Origin: an uncultured Desulfovibrio sp.
GTDB lineage: Bacteria > Desulfobacterota > Desulfovibrionia > Desulfovibrionales > Desulfovibrionaceae
Assembly (NCBI RefSeq): GCF_944324505.1
Contig: NZ_CALUWO010000001.1
Coordinates: 124,001 to 188,000 of the forward strand
Length of the DNA stretch: 64,000 nt
Direction of reading: 5' to 3'
Shown here: positions 34,568-43,274 of the stretch, one piece after another
How positions within the stretch are numbered: the stretch's first letter is position 1
Layout: each line of letters starts with the position of its first letter
The notes under the pieces: generated by a model
What the model saw: only the letters and a program-made list of their open reading frames with translations
What the model was told of the DNA's origin: nothing
Databases searched by the model: none
Made by a program: the position numbers and the translations under genes

Positions 34568-35169
34568 CAGCGCCGGCCCTGGCCGTTCTGGGCAGCCCGC
34601 GTGCCGGCGGCACATCCGACACGCTGGCCCGCCTCTTTGCCGAAGGCGCTGCCCGCGAGGGGCTGCCCGTGCAGCTGCTGGCCCTGCGCCAGAAGCGCAT
34701 CCGGCCCTGCTGCCACTGCGGCGCCTGCGACCGGCCGCCCCATGCCTGCCGCCTCGCCCCGGACGACGAGGCGGAGGGCATTCTGGAGGCGCTGGAACGT
34801 GCGCCGCTGGTGCTTTTTTGCGGGCCTGTCTATTTCTATGGCCTGCCTGCCCTGGCCAAGGCGCTGGTGGATCGCGCCCAGAGCCGCTGGCAGCGCCCCC
34901 GTGCCGCGGATGACCGGTCCCGGCCGCCGGCCCTTTCGGCCATGGTCGCCGGGCGCCCCCGTGGCGAGCAGCTCTTTTCGGGCAGTGAACTGGGCCTCAG
35001 ATACTTCTTTGCCGCCCTAGGCCGCCGTCTTGTGGAATCCCGCCACTGGCGCGGCATGGACCGGCCGGAAGACCTGCTGCGCAGCCCCGCTGCCGAAGAG
35101 CTGCGCCAGTGGGGCGCCCTGTGGGCCGCGCGCCTGCTCCAGCCGCAGCCGCTCCCTGTGCACGCCTGA
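34561..35169 (+). CDS. Iron-sulfur flavoprotein-like NADPH-dependent FMN reductase family protein
   Basis: 202 residues with a flavodoxin-like FMN fold: VLGSPRAGGTSDTLA (9-23) binds the phosphate, and CGPVYFYGLPALAKALVDR lies near the flavin ring. Cys50, Cys53, Cys56 and Cys63 give C-x2-C-x2-C-x6-C, which agrees with the compact 4Fe-4S motif of archaeal and bacterial iron-sulfur flavoproteins, involved in peroxide and oxygen reduction. The start codon is GTG at 34561, overlapping the preceding gene by 7 nt. Cluster binding is inferred from spacing only. Confidence 0.8.
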   Translation: MLTAPALAVLGSPRAGGTSDTLARLFAEGAAREGLPVQLLALRQKRIRPCCHCGACDRPPHACRLAPDDEAEGILEALERAPLVLFCGPVYFYGLPALAKALVDRAQSRWQRPRAADDRSRPPALSAMVAGRPRGEQLFSGSELGLRYFFAALGRRLVESRHWRGMDRPEDLLRSPAAEELRQWGALWAARLLQPQPLPVHA

Positions 35170-35170
35170 C

Positions 35171-36052
35171 ATGCCCAGTCCTTTCACCCCGCTGCTCCCT
35201 GCTCATCCGGCACCAGCCCGGACCAGCCGTGCGGTAACGCCCGCACGTGCTCCGCTGCGCCGTCTCCTGCGTCAGGTCGTCGGCCTGCTGGGTCTGGACG
35301 AGCAGCGCTGCGCCCATTGCCTGCGTCCCTTCCGCCCTGACCCGGGGCAGGAGAATGCCTTCTTCTGTCCAGACTGCGCCCCCCTGCTGGCCCCGCCGCA
35401 CAGTCCCTTCTGCCCGCGCTGCGGCCTGCCCTCTGCCCTGCCGCCGGACGAGGCGCTCAGTGCCGTGCCCTGCGGACAGTGCCTGACCAGTCCGCCCCCG
35501 TGGCAGCACCTTGTGTTCTGCGGTCCCTATGCGGGAGCGCTACGCGATCTGGTGCTGCGCTTCAAGTTCGGCGGCGAGCTGGCCCTGGCCGGAGTGCTGG
35601 CCGGCCTGCTGCGAGAGCAGCTCCGCCGCCAGCCTTCCCCCCTGCCTGTCCCGGACCTGGTGCTGCCCATGCCACAGCATGCTGCCCATCTGCGCCGGCG
35701 CGGCTACAATCAGGCCCACGAGCTGGCCGCGGCCCTGTGCCGCATGTGCGCTCTGCCCCTGGAAGGTTTTCTGCTTTACCGAACCCGGCCCACACCCTCG
35801 CAGGCCGGCCTGAATGCCCGGCAGCGTCAGGCCAATGTGCACAAGTCCTTTGCGCTGCGCCCCTGCCGCCTGGAAGGCCGGCGCTGCTGGCTGGTGGACG
35901 ATGTCATGACCACGGGCAGCACGGCCCGGGAAGCCTGCACCGCCCTGCTGGACGCCGGCGCTGCCGCCGTGGACCTGCTGGTGGCGGCCAGAACGCCGCC
36001 CCATGTCGCCGCGGATGCGGCAACGCCGGGAAGCGGCACCACATCAAGATGA
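35171..36052 (+). CDS. comF: ComF-family amidophosphoribosyltransferase-like protein
   Basis: 293 residues. An N-terminal zinc-ribbon region (CAHCLRPF, FCPDC, FCPRCG, CGQC, about 48-110) is followed by a phosphoribosyltransferase domain with the PRPP loop WLVDDVMTTGST (about 240). In naturally competent bacteria ComF supports DNA uptake; in others its role is unclear. The ATG at 35171 lies 1 nt after the previous stop. An N-terminal extension of about 45 residues precedes the zinc ribbon. No competence genes are nearby. Confidence 0.9.
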   Translation: MPSPFTPLLPAHPAPARTSRAVTPARAPLRRLLRQVVGLLGLDEQRCAHCLRPFRPDPGQENAFFCPDCAPLLAPPHSPFCPRCGLPSALPPDEALSAVPCGQCLTSPPPWQHLVFCGPYAGALRDLVLRFKFGGELALAGVLAGLLREQLRRQPSPLPVPDLVLPMPQHAAHLRRRGYNQAHELAAALCRMCALPLEGFLLYRTRPTPSQAGLNARQRQANVHKSFALRPCRLEGRRCWLVDDVMTTGSTAREACTALLDAGAAAVDLLVAARTPPHVAADAATPGSGTTSR

Positions 36053-36099
36053 CAATATCCCGCTTTTATACTACCTTGGCTGCGCTTCAGGAGGAAATC

Positions 36100-37068
36100 A
36101 TGTCGCGCTGTACGTCTCTGCTGGCCCTTGCCGCCCTTGGCGCCACGCTGTTTGCGGCCACGCCCGCCCTGGCCGATGTCACCCTGCTGGTCCCGGAAAA
36201 AATCAGCATCGAAGCCCCGGCCACGCCACAGGCCGATGCCGGCAAGGCCCCGGCGGCCCCGAAGAACGCATCGGACACGGCGGCCGGCACAGCAAAAAAG
36301 GACGCCCCCCAGCCGGCGGAAACGCCCGCCGCTCCGGCCATTGACGAGGAAGTGGACCTGCTCATCACCCGCATGGATCCCTTTCATCAGCAGGGACAGG
36401 CCATGAGCATGCCGCAGCTGTTTGCCGTACTGCGCTTTGACGCCCAGACGCCGCGCAAGAACGATGTGCCGCAGCCCGAACGCATGGATCTGCTTGGCGA
36501 TGTGGAGGAGATCACCTATCTGGACAAGCAGGCCTGGGCCGCCAATGTGGCCCTGAACAAGCCCGGCCTGTATCAGTTCATCATCGAAACGCGCCCGTGG
36601 TGGGATGCTGCGGCGCAGCGCTACGAACAGCACTATATCAAGAGTTTTCTGCCCGTCTATGATGTGGAGGACGGCTGGTATGAAGCCGCCGGGCTGCCGG
36701 TGGAAATCCTGCCCCTGAGCCGTCCCTTCGGCCTGACGGCGCCCTGCTACTTCAGCGGGCGGGTGGTGGAGCACGGGCAGCCCCGCCCCGGCGTGATAGT
36801 ACGGGCCAGCCGCATCAATACGGACGGCCAGAAGGTGCCCACCCGCTGGCACGAGGAACTGGTGGTGCGCACCGATGAGCGGGGACAGTTCGGACTGGTG
36901 CTGCCGCGCCCCGGCTGGTGGTGCTGCATGGCCGAAATGCCGGGCACGCCCCTCAAGGGGCCTGACGGCACGGCCTGCCCCCTGCGCCTGGGCAGCGGCC
37001 TGTGGTTCTATGTGGATGCCGCCGACCAGCCCCGCCCCGACAAAAAGGTCAGGAAGGCCGGCAAATAA
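36100..37068 (+). CDS. DUF4198 periplasmic protein
   Basis: 322 residues. Signal peptide to about residue 26 (ATPALAD), then an Ala/Pro/Lys-rich spacer (about 40-85). The body has the pattern of DUF4198 proteins: NKPGLYQFIIETRPWW, HYIKSFLPVYDVE, GLPVEILPLSRPFGL, then an Ig-like end with DERGQFGLVLPRPGWW. Such proteins often accompany nickel or cobalt uptake, but no such transporter is near. CAGGAGG precedes the ATG at 36100. It follows comF by 47 nt and may be read through. Confidence 0.75.
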   Translation: MSRCTSLLALAALGATLFAATPALADVTLLVPEKISIEAPATPQADAGKAPAAPKNASDTAAGTAKKDAPQPAETPAAPAIDEEVDLLITRMDPFHQQGQAMSMPQLFAVLRFDAQTPRKNDVPQPERMDLLGDVEEITYLDKQAWAANVALNKPGLYQFIIETRPWWDAAAQRYEQHYIKSFLPVYDVEDGWYEAAGLPVEILPLSRPFGLTAPCYFSGRVVEHGQPRPGVIVRASRINTDGQKVPTRWHEELVVRTDERGQFGLVLPRPGWWCCMAEMPGTPLKGPDGTACPLRLGSGLWFYVDAADQPRPDKKVRKAGK

Positions 37069-37123
37069 GCCCGCAAAGCCGCGCCCCCTTTCCCAGGCCA
37101 CGGGACTTCTGTGGCGCATGGCC

Positions 37124-37744
37124 TCAGCAGGGCGGCAGGGCCGACAGCGGCAGCCAGACCAACGCGGCATAGGGCACGGACAGACGCAGCACCTGTTCCA
37201 GCGGCAGCGCCATGGCCCCGGCCAGCAGCGCGCGGATAACGCCCGCATGACACAGCAGCAGGGGGACGTCAGCGGTCGTTGTCCCCGCCTGCACCAGATG
37301 CCGCACCACCGCCAGCGCTCGCTGCTGCACTGCGGCAAAACTTTCGCCCCCCGGCGGGGCCTGCCGGGCAGGGTCCCGGCCCCGGGCAGCCCACTGCCGG
37401 GGATACCGCTGCCGTATCTCGGCGGCAGGCAGACCATCCCACGCCCCCAGGGCAATTTCCGTCAATCCCTCTTCCACGCGCACAGGCAGCATCCGTGCCG
37501 CCAGCGGCTCCAGCATCTCCCGCAGCACCTCGGCACTGCGCCGGCAGCGCCACAGGGGAGACACCACCAGCAGCGAAGGCTGCCGTGCGCACGGCGCGTC
37601 CTGCCACAGGGCACGGGCCGCCCGGCGCACCTGCCGTTCCCCCGCCGCACTCAGGGGCACATCCAGGCGTCCCAGCAGGCGACGCTGCCAATGATCGTCC
37701 ACGGCCCCGTGCCGCATGAGCCAGATGCCCGCGTCTTCCGGCAT
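37124..37744 (-). CDS. Histidine phosphatase (alpha-ribazole phosphatase/phosphoglycerate mutase type)
   Basis: 206 residues with the phospho-His motif LMRHG (9-13), the LDVPLSAAGERQ segment, a Glu region TEIALGAWDGLP (about 95-106) and the second His in LLCHAGVIRALL (about 165). Family members dephosphorylate alpha-ribazole phosphate (cobalamin synthesis) or sugar phosphates. Its start codon touches the stop of the upstream nucleotidyltransferase-HD gene (1-nt overlap), so both belong to one message. The substrate is presumably related to that protein's product. Confidence 0.85.
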   Translation of the reverse strand: MPEDAGIWLMRHGAVDDHWQRRLLGRLDVPLSAAGERQVRRAARALWQDAPCARQPSLLVVSPLWRCRRSAEVLREMLEPLAARMLPVRVEEGLTEIALGAWDGLPAAEIRQRYPRQWAARGRDPARQAPPGGESFAAVQQRALAVVRHLVQAGTTTADVPLLLCHAGVIRALLAGAMALPLEQVLRLSVPYAALVWLPLSALPPC

Positions 37745-39030
37745 CAGGCATCTCCCCCTGCCCGGCCGTCACCGCAGGCCGCCCATCCTCCGGCCGCCGC
37801 CAGGGCAGCCGCTTCTGCCACAGCCTGCCGGGCCAGCTCCGCCGGGGGAGTCATTTCCCCGCCTTCTGCCAGACCGGCCGCCAGCAGGGCTTCCATGCGC
37901 AAAGCTCTGCTCTTGCGCCCTACAATGGCCGCACAGGTCACCGCATCCGCCGCATAGGCCTCCAGCTTGTCCTCAAAACGCTGCGCCACACTGACCCACA
38001 TGCTGCCCCGGCAGTACTTGTCCGCCAGAAACACCAGTTCCCGCTCCGTCATGCAGCGGGCCGGCACGGGCGCCATATCCCGATGCGTGGCAATGATCCT
38101 TCCCATGCGCGGCAAAAAAAGCTCCCGCAGCAGGCGTCCGCCGGCCCTTTCGTGCTCCGGCTGGCTCTTGCAGATGTCATGCACCATGCCGCACACCAGG
38201 GCCAGTTCCTCGTCCAGCACCGGCAGATCTGCCCCCGGCAGGCGGGACCGCGCCCGGTTCAGCGCCGCGCACAAGGCCCGGGCCACGCAGCCCACAGCCA
38301 AGCCATGGCGCATCCCCCGGTCCGGAACGGCATGCAGACGCAGCAGCTCCTGCGCCTCCCCGGGCAGCAGGCAGTCGGCCCGCCGGGCCAGCGCGCTCAG
38401 TCGCTCATGGTCCTGCGGCGTATCCATGTCATGCAGCATAAGGGCATCCGCCACCGGCACATGCCGCAGCGGAAAGGGCCGCAGTGCGGCACGCAGCCCC
38501 CCATCGCCCGCAAAGGTCAGCACCTGACGGGCCACGCTGGCGGGCAGAAAAACGGGGTGCCCCTCCCGGCCCGCAAAAACAGGCACCAGCACGGCCTCGT
38601 CCTGCGCCTGCGCAGCCTCCAGCACGGCCCGCACCGTCAGCGGGCGCACCAGCGGCACGTCCACGGGATGCACCAGAATGCCCACCACCCGGGGCGCCTG
38701 GCGCAGGATGGCCTCCAGCCCGGTCCGCACAGAGGAAAACATGCCCTGTTCCGGCGCGGCATTGCGCACCGTTCCCAGTCCGCTGGCGGCACAGGCCGCC
38801 TCCACCAGCGGCGCATGAAAGCCCGTGACCACCAGCCTGTACGGTCCCCCGGCCCAGAGGCGGGCCAGGCGGTCCAGCGCTGACCCGGCATTCTGCCCGC
38901 TGCCCAGCGGCAGGACAGCCTTGCAGCGCCCCATGCGCCGGGCTTCGCCCGCAGCCGGGATGAGCACGGCCAGGTCCGTTCTGCCGGCGGCAGGACAGAG
39001 CATGCCGGCATCAGGTCCTAGGCCTGCCAC
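37744..39030 (-). CDS. MobA/MocA-like nucleotidyltransferase fused to an HD-domain phosphohydrolase
   Basis: 428 residues. The N-terminal half is a nucleotidyltransferase with [21 protein letters not shown] (core [12 protein letters not shown], about 26-37), [10 protein letters not shown] (about 118-127) and [10 protein letters not shown], closest to MocA/MobA enzymes that add CMP or GMP to molybdopterin. The C-terminal half (about 240-400) is an HD hydrolase with [12 protein letters not shown] and later ATHRD. The start at GTG 39030 has GGAGG 4 nt before it and overlaps the macrodomain gene by 13 nt; ATG 39003 is the alternative. Together with the phosphatase it may act on a nucleotide cofactor. 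Confidence 0.85.
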   Translation of the reverse strand: MAGLGPDAGMLCPAAGRTDLAVLIPAAGEARRMGRCKAVLPLGSGQNAGSALDRLARLWAGGPYRLVVTGFHAPLVEAACAASGLGTVRNAAPEQGMFSSVRTGLEAILRQAPRVVGILVHPVDVPLVRPLTVRAVLEAAQAQDEAVLVPVFAGREGHPVFLPASVARQVLTFAGDGGLRAALRPFPLRHVPVADALMLHDMDTPQDHERLSALARRADCLLPGEAQELLRLHAVPDRGMRHGLAVGCVARALCAALNRARSRLPGADLPVLDEELALVCGMVHDICKSQPEHERAGGRLLRELFLPRMGRIIATHRDMAPVPARCMTERELVFLADKYCRGSMWVSVAQRFEDKLEAYAADAVTCAAIVGRKSRALRMEALLAAGLAEGGEMTPPAELARQAVAEAAALAAAGGWAACGDGRAGGDA

Positions 39031-39575
39031 GGTCCCTCCTGCCGCGCCAGGGCGTGCAGGGCCTCTTCCAGCACCTGGCGGGAAGAGGCGGAAAAGGCCA
39101 CCAGGCGAACCTCCTGCGGGAAGCCGTCGTCGGGCTGTTCGGCCAGAAAGGTAGCAATGGTCTTGACGGCAATCTGGGCCGCCATGTCCGCCGGATAGCC
39201 GTAGACCCCCGTGGAAATGGCCGGAAAGGCCACCGTGCGGCAGGCATTGTCCCCGGCCGTCAGCAGCGAGGAGCGATAGGCGGAAGCCAGCAGGCCGGGT
39301 TCTCCCTGAAAACCGCCATGCCAGACAGGCCCCACCGTATGGATGACATAGCGGGCCGGCAGCCGGAAGCCCGGCGTGATGCAGGCGCCGCCCGTGGGGC
39401 AGCCGCCCAGCAGACGGCAGGCTGCCAGCAGCTCAGGCCCCGCAGCCCGGTGGATGGCGCCGTCCACGCCGCCGCCTCCCAGCAGGCCTTCATTGGCAGC
39501 ATTGACAATGGCGTCCACCTGCTCCCTGGTAATATCCCCTTCCACCACGTGGATACGTTGCAGCACGTTGCGCAT
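39018..39575 (-). CDS. Macrodomain protein (O-acetyl-ADP-ribose deacetylase type)
   Basis: 185 residues. The ADP-ribose site is visible: [18 protein letters not shown] (13-30), [14 protein letters not shown] (33-46) and [11 protein letters not shown] (about 115-125). YmdB-like enzymes remove acetyl from O-acetyl-ADP-ribose and ADP-ribose from proteins. AAGGAGG precedes the ATG at 39575. First gene of the three-gene minus-strand unit with the NTP-transferase/HD and phosphatase genes. Cytoplasmic. Confidence 0.92.
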   Translation of the reverse strand: MRNVLQRIHVVEGDITREQVDAIVNAANEGLLGGGGVDGAIHRAAGPELLAACRLLGGCPTGGACITPGFRLPARYVIHTVGPVWHGGFQGEPGLLASAYRSSLLTAGDNACRTVAFPAISTGVYGYPADMAAQIAVKTIATFLAEQPDDGFPQEVRLVAFSASSRQVLEEALHALARQEGPWQA

Positions 39576-39738
39576 GGCTTCCTCCTTGGCTGCGCGCCCT
39601 CTCCCGGCGCTGCCCAGAGCATAGTCCACGCCCATGGTCCCTTCAAGCCCTGCCCGCGCCGGCCGCCTTGACGCCCCCGCCCCCGCCATTTTATATAAGC
39701 GCTATCGTCTCTCCCCCTGCGCACGCAAAGGAGTCTGC

Positions 39739-40026
39739 ATGATTTCGCCCAAAACCATCTTCGCCAATTCCAACGGCATGCACGAAGGCACCGTGGTTCT
39801 TGACAACGAATATTTCGAGCTGGACGGCATGATTCACGGTGATGTGCATCTGCGCAACGACACCACCTTCATCGTCAAGGGCATGGTGGCGGGCAACGTC
39901 TATGTGGATGCCACCTCGCGCATGTATGTGGCAGGCACCGTCATGGGCACCATCTACAACAAGGCCAGCAAGGAAGATGTGGAAATCGCCGGCGTGCTGG
40001 ACGGAGAAATCCAGCAGCAGGGCTGA
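39739..40026 (+). CDS. Small bactofilin-like beta-helical protein
   Basis: 95 residues composed almost completely of short beta-helix turns: FELDGMIHGDVHLRND, TFIVKGMVAGNVYVD, MYVAGTVMGTIYN, VEIAGVLDGEIQQ. This pattern of G-x-V/I steps is that of bactofilins, polymerising cytoskeletal proteins, but the protein is shorter than most. AAGGAG precedes the ATG. It is followed by the PLD-like gene after 53 nt, likely in one transcript. Confidence 0.7.
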   Translation: MISPKTIFANSNGMHEGTVVLDNEYFELDGMIHGDVHLRNDTTFIVKGMVAGNVYVDATSRMYVAGTVMGTIYNKASKEDVEIAGVLDGEIQQQG

Positions 40027-40079
40027 TTCTCCTTCCGATACCCTGCGGCGGGCCGCCTTTCTTGCCGCCGGAGACTGCC

Positions 40080-40931
40080 ATGGGATTTTTGGGACTGTTT
40101 GAAAAAGCGGGCAGCGGCCCGGAACTGGTCACCACCGAAGGCATCAACTTTCGCCTGGAAACCATGTTCAAGCAGGCGCGGCAATGGATCTGCATCATCT
40201 CGCCCTACATCCGGCTGGGCATGCGCCTGCGTGACCTGCTGGAAGAAAAGAAGGCCGCGGGCGTCACCATTACGGTGGTGCACCGCGAGTACTTTGCGGA
40301 ATACCGCCTGCCCACGGCCGTCTTCCGGCGGCAGAACCTGCACGCCAAGTGCTTTCTGACCGAACAGGCCGCCCTGCTGGGCAGCATGAATCTCTACGAC
40401 TACAGCCAGACCAATAACGACGAACTGGGCCTCTATTTTACGCAGCAGGACTGTCCCGATCTCTATGAGCAGCTGACCACCGAGGCCCGGCGCCTGTGCC
40501 GGGACCTGCCCGAACGCCGGCCGGAGCGGCATTTCAGCCTTTTTGGCCGGAGTACGGCAGAAACGGACATTCCCCTGCAAAAGGGGCAGGTCTGCAACGA
40601 CCGGCAGAAACGGGCCGTCTTTCCCTTCGTGAATGAGCGCATCTACGGCATCAACGAGCTGCGGGACGGCAACGTGGTGCTCTGCCTGCGCAGTTCCGGT
40701 CCCTATCACAACGAGGAGCGGCGCGGCATCCTGTACTATCAGGGGCAGAATACCGGTGAAGGCCCCCAGCGGCTCATCTATGGCAACAGGACCCTGTACA
40801 CCTGCTACGAAAACCGGAAACGGCGCATCTTTCTCTTCCGGGACAATGCCTACGACGGCGAATACGTCTTTGCCGCCCAGCCCTTTCAGAAGGACGGCCG
40901 CTGGTTCTTCCCGCTGCGGCCCAAAGGCTAG
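40080..40931 (+). CDS. PLD-like protein with one H-x-K motif and a C-terminal beta-rich domain
   Basis: 283 residues. The N-terminal half is a phospholipase D-like domain with one catalytic motif, NLHAKCFLTE, then LLGSMNLYDYS (about 95-115). The usual Asp of HxKxxxxD is Glu. One motif per chain implies a dimer, as in Nuc-type nucleases. The C-terminal part (about 190-283) has NVVLCLRSSGPY, GNRTLYTCYENRKRRIFLFRD and GRWFFPLRP, reminding me of SRA-like or DUF3427 domains of restriction proteins; this is tentative. GGAG precedes the ATG at 40080. A DNA- or lipid-acting role cannot be told apart. Confidence 0.75.
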   Translation: MGFLGLFEKAGSGPELVTTEGINFRLETMFKQARQWICIISPYIRLGMRLRDLLEEKKAAGVTITVVHREYFAEYRLPTAVFRRQNLHAKCFLTEQAALLGSMNLYDYSQTNNDELGLYFTQQDCPDLYEQLTTEARRLCRDLPERRPERHFSLFGRSTAETDIPLQKGQVCNDRQKRAVFPFVNERIYGINELRDGNVVLCLRSSGPYHNEERRGILYYQGQNTGEGPQRLIYGNRTLYTCYENRKRRIFLFRDNAYDGEYVFAAQPFQKDGRWFFPLRPKG

Positions 40932-41015
40932 GCAGCAGGCCGTCCCCGCCCCCCGCACCACCGGCAGCCGGGAATCTTCCCGCCCTGTCCCCATCTTCAG
41001 CCATGCCACAACAAA

Positions 41016-41046
41016 GGGGACAGAAGGCCATCGGCCCCCTGTCCCC
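41016..41046. terminator. Convergent hairpin between PLD-like gene and yeiH
   Basis: GGGGACAG and CTGTCCCC, an 8-bp stem with a nested GGCC/GGCC inner stem. It lies between two genes pointing at each other; no T-run. Confidence 0.45.
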
Positions 41047-41067
41047 TGACGGCGTGCTGCCGCTCCT

Positions 41068-42117
41068 CTACCCCATGAAGAAGCCGGCCGCAAAGTAGCC
41101 GCCCACCCCAAGCCAGACGGCCAGAATGCCGGCCAGCAGGAAGGGCCGGGGACCCACCTTGCGCACTTTTTCCAGACTGGTTTCCATGCCCAGGGCACAC
41201 ATGGCCATGGTCAGCAGAAAGACATCAAAGGCGTTGATGGCATTGACCACTGCCGCAGGAATGATGCCCAGGGAATTGATGCCGATGGTCACCACAAAGA
41301 GCACGGCAAACCAGGGAAAGCTCTTCATGGGAGTGCTGCTGTCGCCGGTGCGGGCAGCGGCACCGGCAGCCCGGCGCAGCCAGAAGCCCAGCACCACCAG
41401 CAGGGGCGCCAGCATGATGACCCGCATCATCTTCACGATGACGGCCGTATTGCCCGCATCGGCGGAAACGGCCTGCCCGGCGGCCACGGCATGGGCCACT
41501 TCATGCAGGGTGGCTCCGGCAAAGGCACCATAGACCTCGGCAGACATGGGCAGCAGCCCGTGGCTGAACAGCAGCGGATACAGCAGCATGGCCAGCGTAC
41601 CGTAGACCACCACAGTGCCCACGGCGATGCTGCTTTCGTGATTTTCGGCCTTGACCACGGGTTCCACGGCCAGCACGGCGGCCGCCCCGCAGATGGAGCT
41701 GCCGGCAGCCGTCAGCAGGGCCAGACGGCGGGGCAGGCGAAACACGCGAATGCCCAGCCAGGACCCCAGCAGAAAGGTGGAACAGAGCATGCAGGCCGCC
41801 AGGGCCGCACCCCGCAGGCCCACCTGCGCCAGGTCCTGGAAGGTGAGGCGAAAGCCGTAAAGGATGATGGCCAGCCGCAGCAGCGATTTGGAGGAAAAGA
41901 GAATGCCGGGCTTGAGATAGGCCGGCATATGCACATGCAGGGTATTGCCGTAGCACATGCCCACCACAATACCCACGATGAGCGGACTGATGCCCAGGGC
42001 AGTCAGAAAGGGAAGCTCCACCAGATGAAAGGCCACACTGGCAAAAAGGGCAACAAAGACAAGGCCGTTGAGCAGCTGCACATTGCGTTCGTTACGAAGG
42101 GCCTGAATGGAAAACAT
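41068..42117 (-). CDS. yeiH: YeiH/UPF0324-family membrane protein, putative sulfite/sulfate exporter
   Basis: 349 residues with about ten membrane helices. Family marks include SPLIVGIVVGMCYGN, LLRLAIILYGFRLTFQDL, AGSSICGAAAVLA (about 140-152) and GATLHEVAHAVAAG (about 200). In enterobacteria YeiH lies beside the LysR regulator YeiE, which is connected to sulfite stress, and the same divergent pair occurs here. In a sulfate reducer export of sulfite or a related anion would be plausible. The start codon ATG is at 42117. Substrate is inferred from context. Confidence 0.88.
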   Translation of the reverse strand: MFSIQALRNERNVQLLNGLVFVALFASVAFHLVELPFLTALGISPLIVGIVVGMCYGNTLHVHMPAYLKPGILFSSKSLLRLAIILYGFRLTFQDLAQVGLRGAALAACMLCSTFLLGSWLGIRVFRLPRRLALLTAAGSSICGAAAVLAVEPVVKAENHESSIAVGTVVVYGTLAMLLYPLLFSHGLLPMSAEVYGAFAGATLHEVAHAVAAGQAVSADAGNTAVIVKMMRVIMLAPLLVVLGFWLRRAAGAAARTGDSSTPMKSFPWFAVLFVVTIGINSLGIIPAAVVNAINAFDVFLLTMAMCALGMETSLEKVRKVGPRPFLLAGILAVWLGVGGYFAAGFFMG

Positions 42118-42239
42118 GGTGAACTCCCCTTGCTAAAAATGCTGAACTTCGTGATTCTGGGGTAGCACCGTGCGCACAGGCGTACAAACGGAAATCCTTT
42201 TTGGCATCAACAACTTTTTCTTATCGGTGAGGGGGCGGC

Positions 42240-43151
42240 ATGACGCTGCGGCATATGGAAGTCTTCCTGGCACTGGCCCGCAATCCCAACATGCGGGAGG
42301 TGGCCGAGCTGCTCTGTGTGTCCCAGGCGGCGGTCTCTTCCGCCCTGCGGGGCTTCGAGGACGAGCTGGGCAGCCAGCTCTTCGTGCGGGCCGGGCGCGG
42401 CCTGCTGCTCAACGAAAAGGGGCGCCTGCTGGAAAAACGCCTGGCGCCCATCTATGCCGAACTCAGAAACGTGCTGGACCTCACCACCTATGCCACGCTG
42501 GCAGGCAGGCTGACCATCGGCGCCTCCACCACCCTGGCAGACTTTGTGCTGCCCGTCATTCTCTACGACTTTCACAGCACGCATCCCAATGTGCGCATAC
42601 GCTGCGAATCGGGCAATACGCACGACATTCTGCGCGATGTGGAAAACGGCCTGCTGGATGTGGGCTTTGTGGAAGGGCAGGTACGCAGCCTGGCCCTCAA
42701 TGTGCGCCCCCTGGCCCAGGAGCGCCTGCTGGTGGTTTCCGGCGACAGGGAAAGCGCGGCGGCCGGGCCGGTATCCATCCGCGAACTCATGCAGCGGCGC
42801 TGGCTGCTGCGCGAGCAGGGGTCCGGCGCGCGGGAGGCCTTTCTGGCCGCCATTACGCCACTGGGCATCCGGCCCAGGGACTTTCTGGAATTCAATCACT
42901 ATGATCCCATCAAGATTCTGCTGCACAAGCCGGGCACGCTGGCCTGCGTTTCCCGCTTCATCGTGCAGCGGGAACTGGAAGCCCAGGAGCTGTGGGAAGT
43001 GCCCCTGTCGGACATACGCATCGGCAGAACCTTCTATCGCGTGGAGCATCGCGGCCGTCAGCCCTCGCCGCTGGTGGAGGTCATTTCCGATCTTATCCAG
43101 AACTATCTGGAGCATGACGCCCCGGACACGCAGAAGCCACAGGACAGCTGA
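42240..43151 (+). CDS. yeiE: LysR-family regulator, YeiE-like
   Basis: 303 residues. The N-terminal winged helix (1-60) has MTLRHMEVFLALARNPNMREV and VSQAAVSSALRGFEDELG; the effector domain (about 88-295) is of the CysB/YeiE type with IGASTTLADFVLP, which usually binds small anions or acids. It is divergent from yeiH with a 122-bp control region, the ordinary layout for a LysR regulator and its target. No clear T-N11-A operator was fixed. GAGG lies close to the ATG. Confidence 0.9.
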   Translation: MTLRHMEVFLALARNPNMREVAELLCVSQAAVSSALRGFEDELGSQLFVRAGRGLLLNEKGRLLEKRLAPIYAELRNVLDLTTYATLAGRLTIGASTTLADFVLPVILYDFHSTHPNVRIRCESGNTHDILRDVENGLLDVGFVEGQVRSLALNVRPLAQERLLVVSGDRESAAAGPVSIRELMQRRWLLREQGSGAREAFLAAITPLGIRPRDFLEFNHYDPIKILLHKPGTLACVSRFIVQRELEAQELWEVPLSDIRIGRTFYRVEHRGRQPSPLVEVISDLIQNYLEHDAPDTQKPQDS

Positions 43152-43274
43152 GCGGCCAGGATTGCCCGCAGGGCCGCACCGGCACCACCCGCCGGGCCGG
43201 TATCCGGGACTGCCGCCGGGCCTGACGCCGCACCTGTATCCGGGCCTGTATCCGGGACTTTTCCGGCGTGGCGT

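Noticed and set aside
43190-43265. Three copies of the short word TATCCGGG between yeiE and the HD gene
   Set aside because: Too short and irregular to be a real repeat array; likely GC-rich chance.
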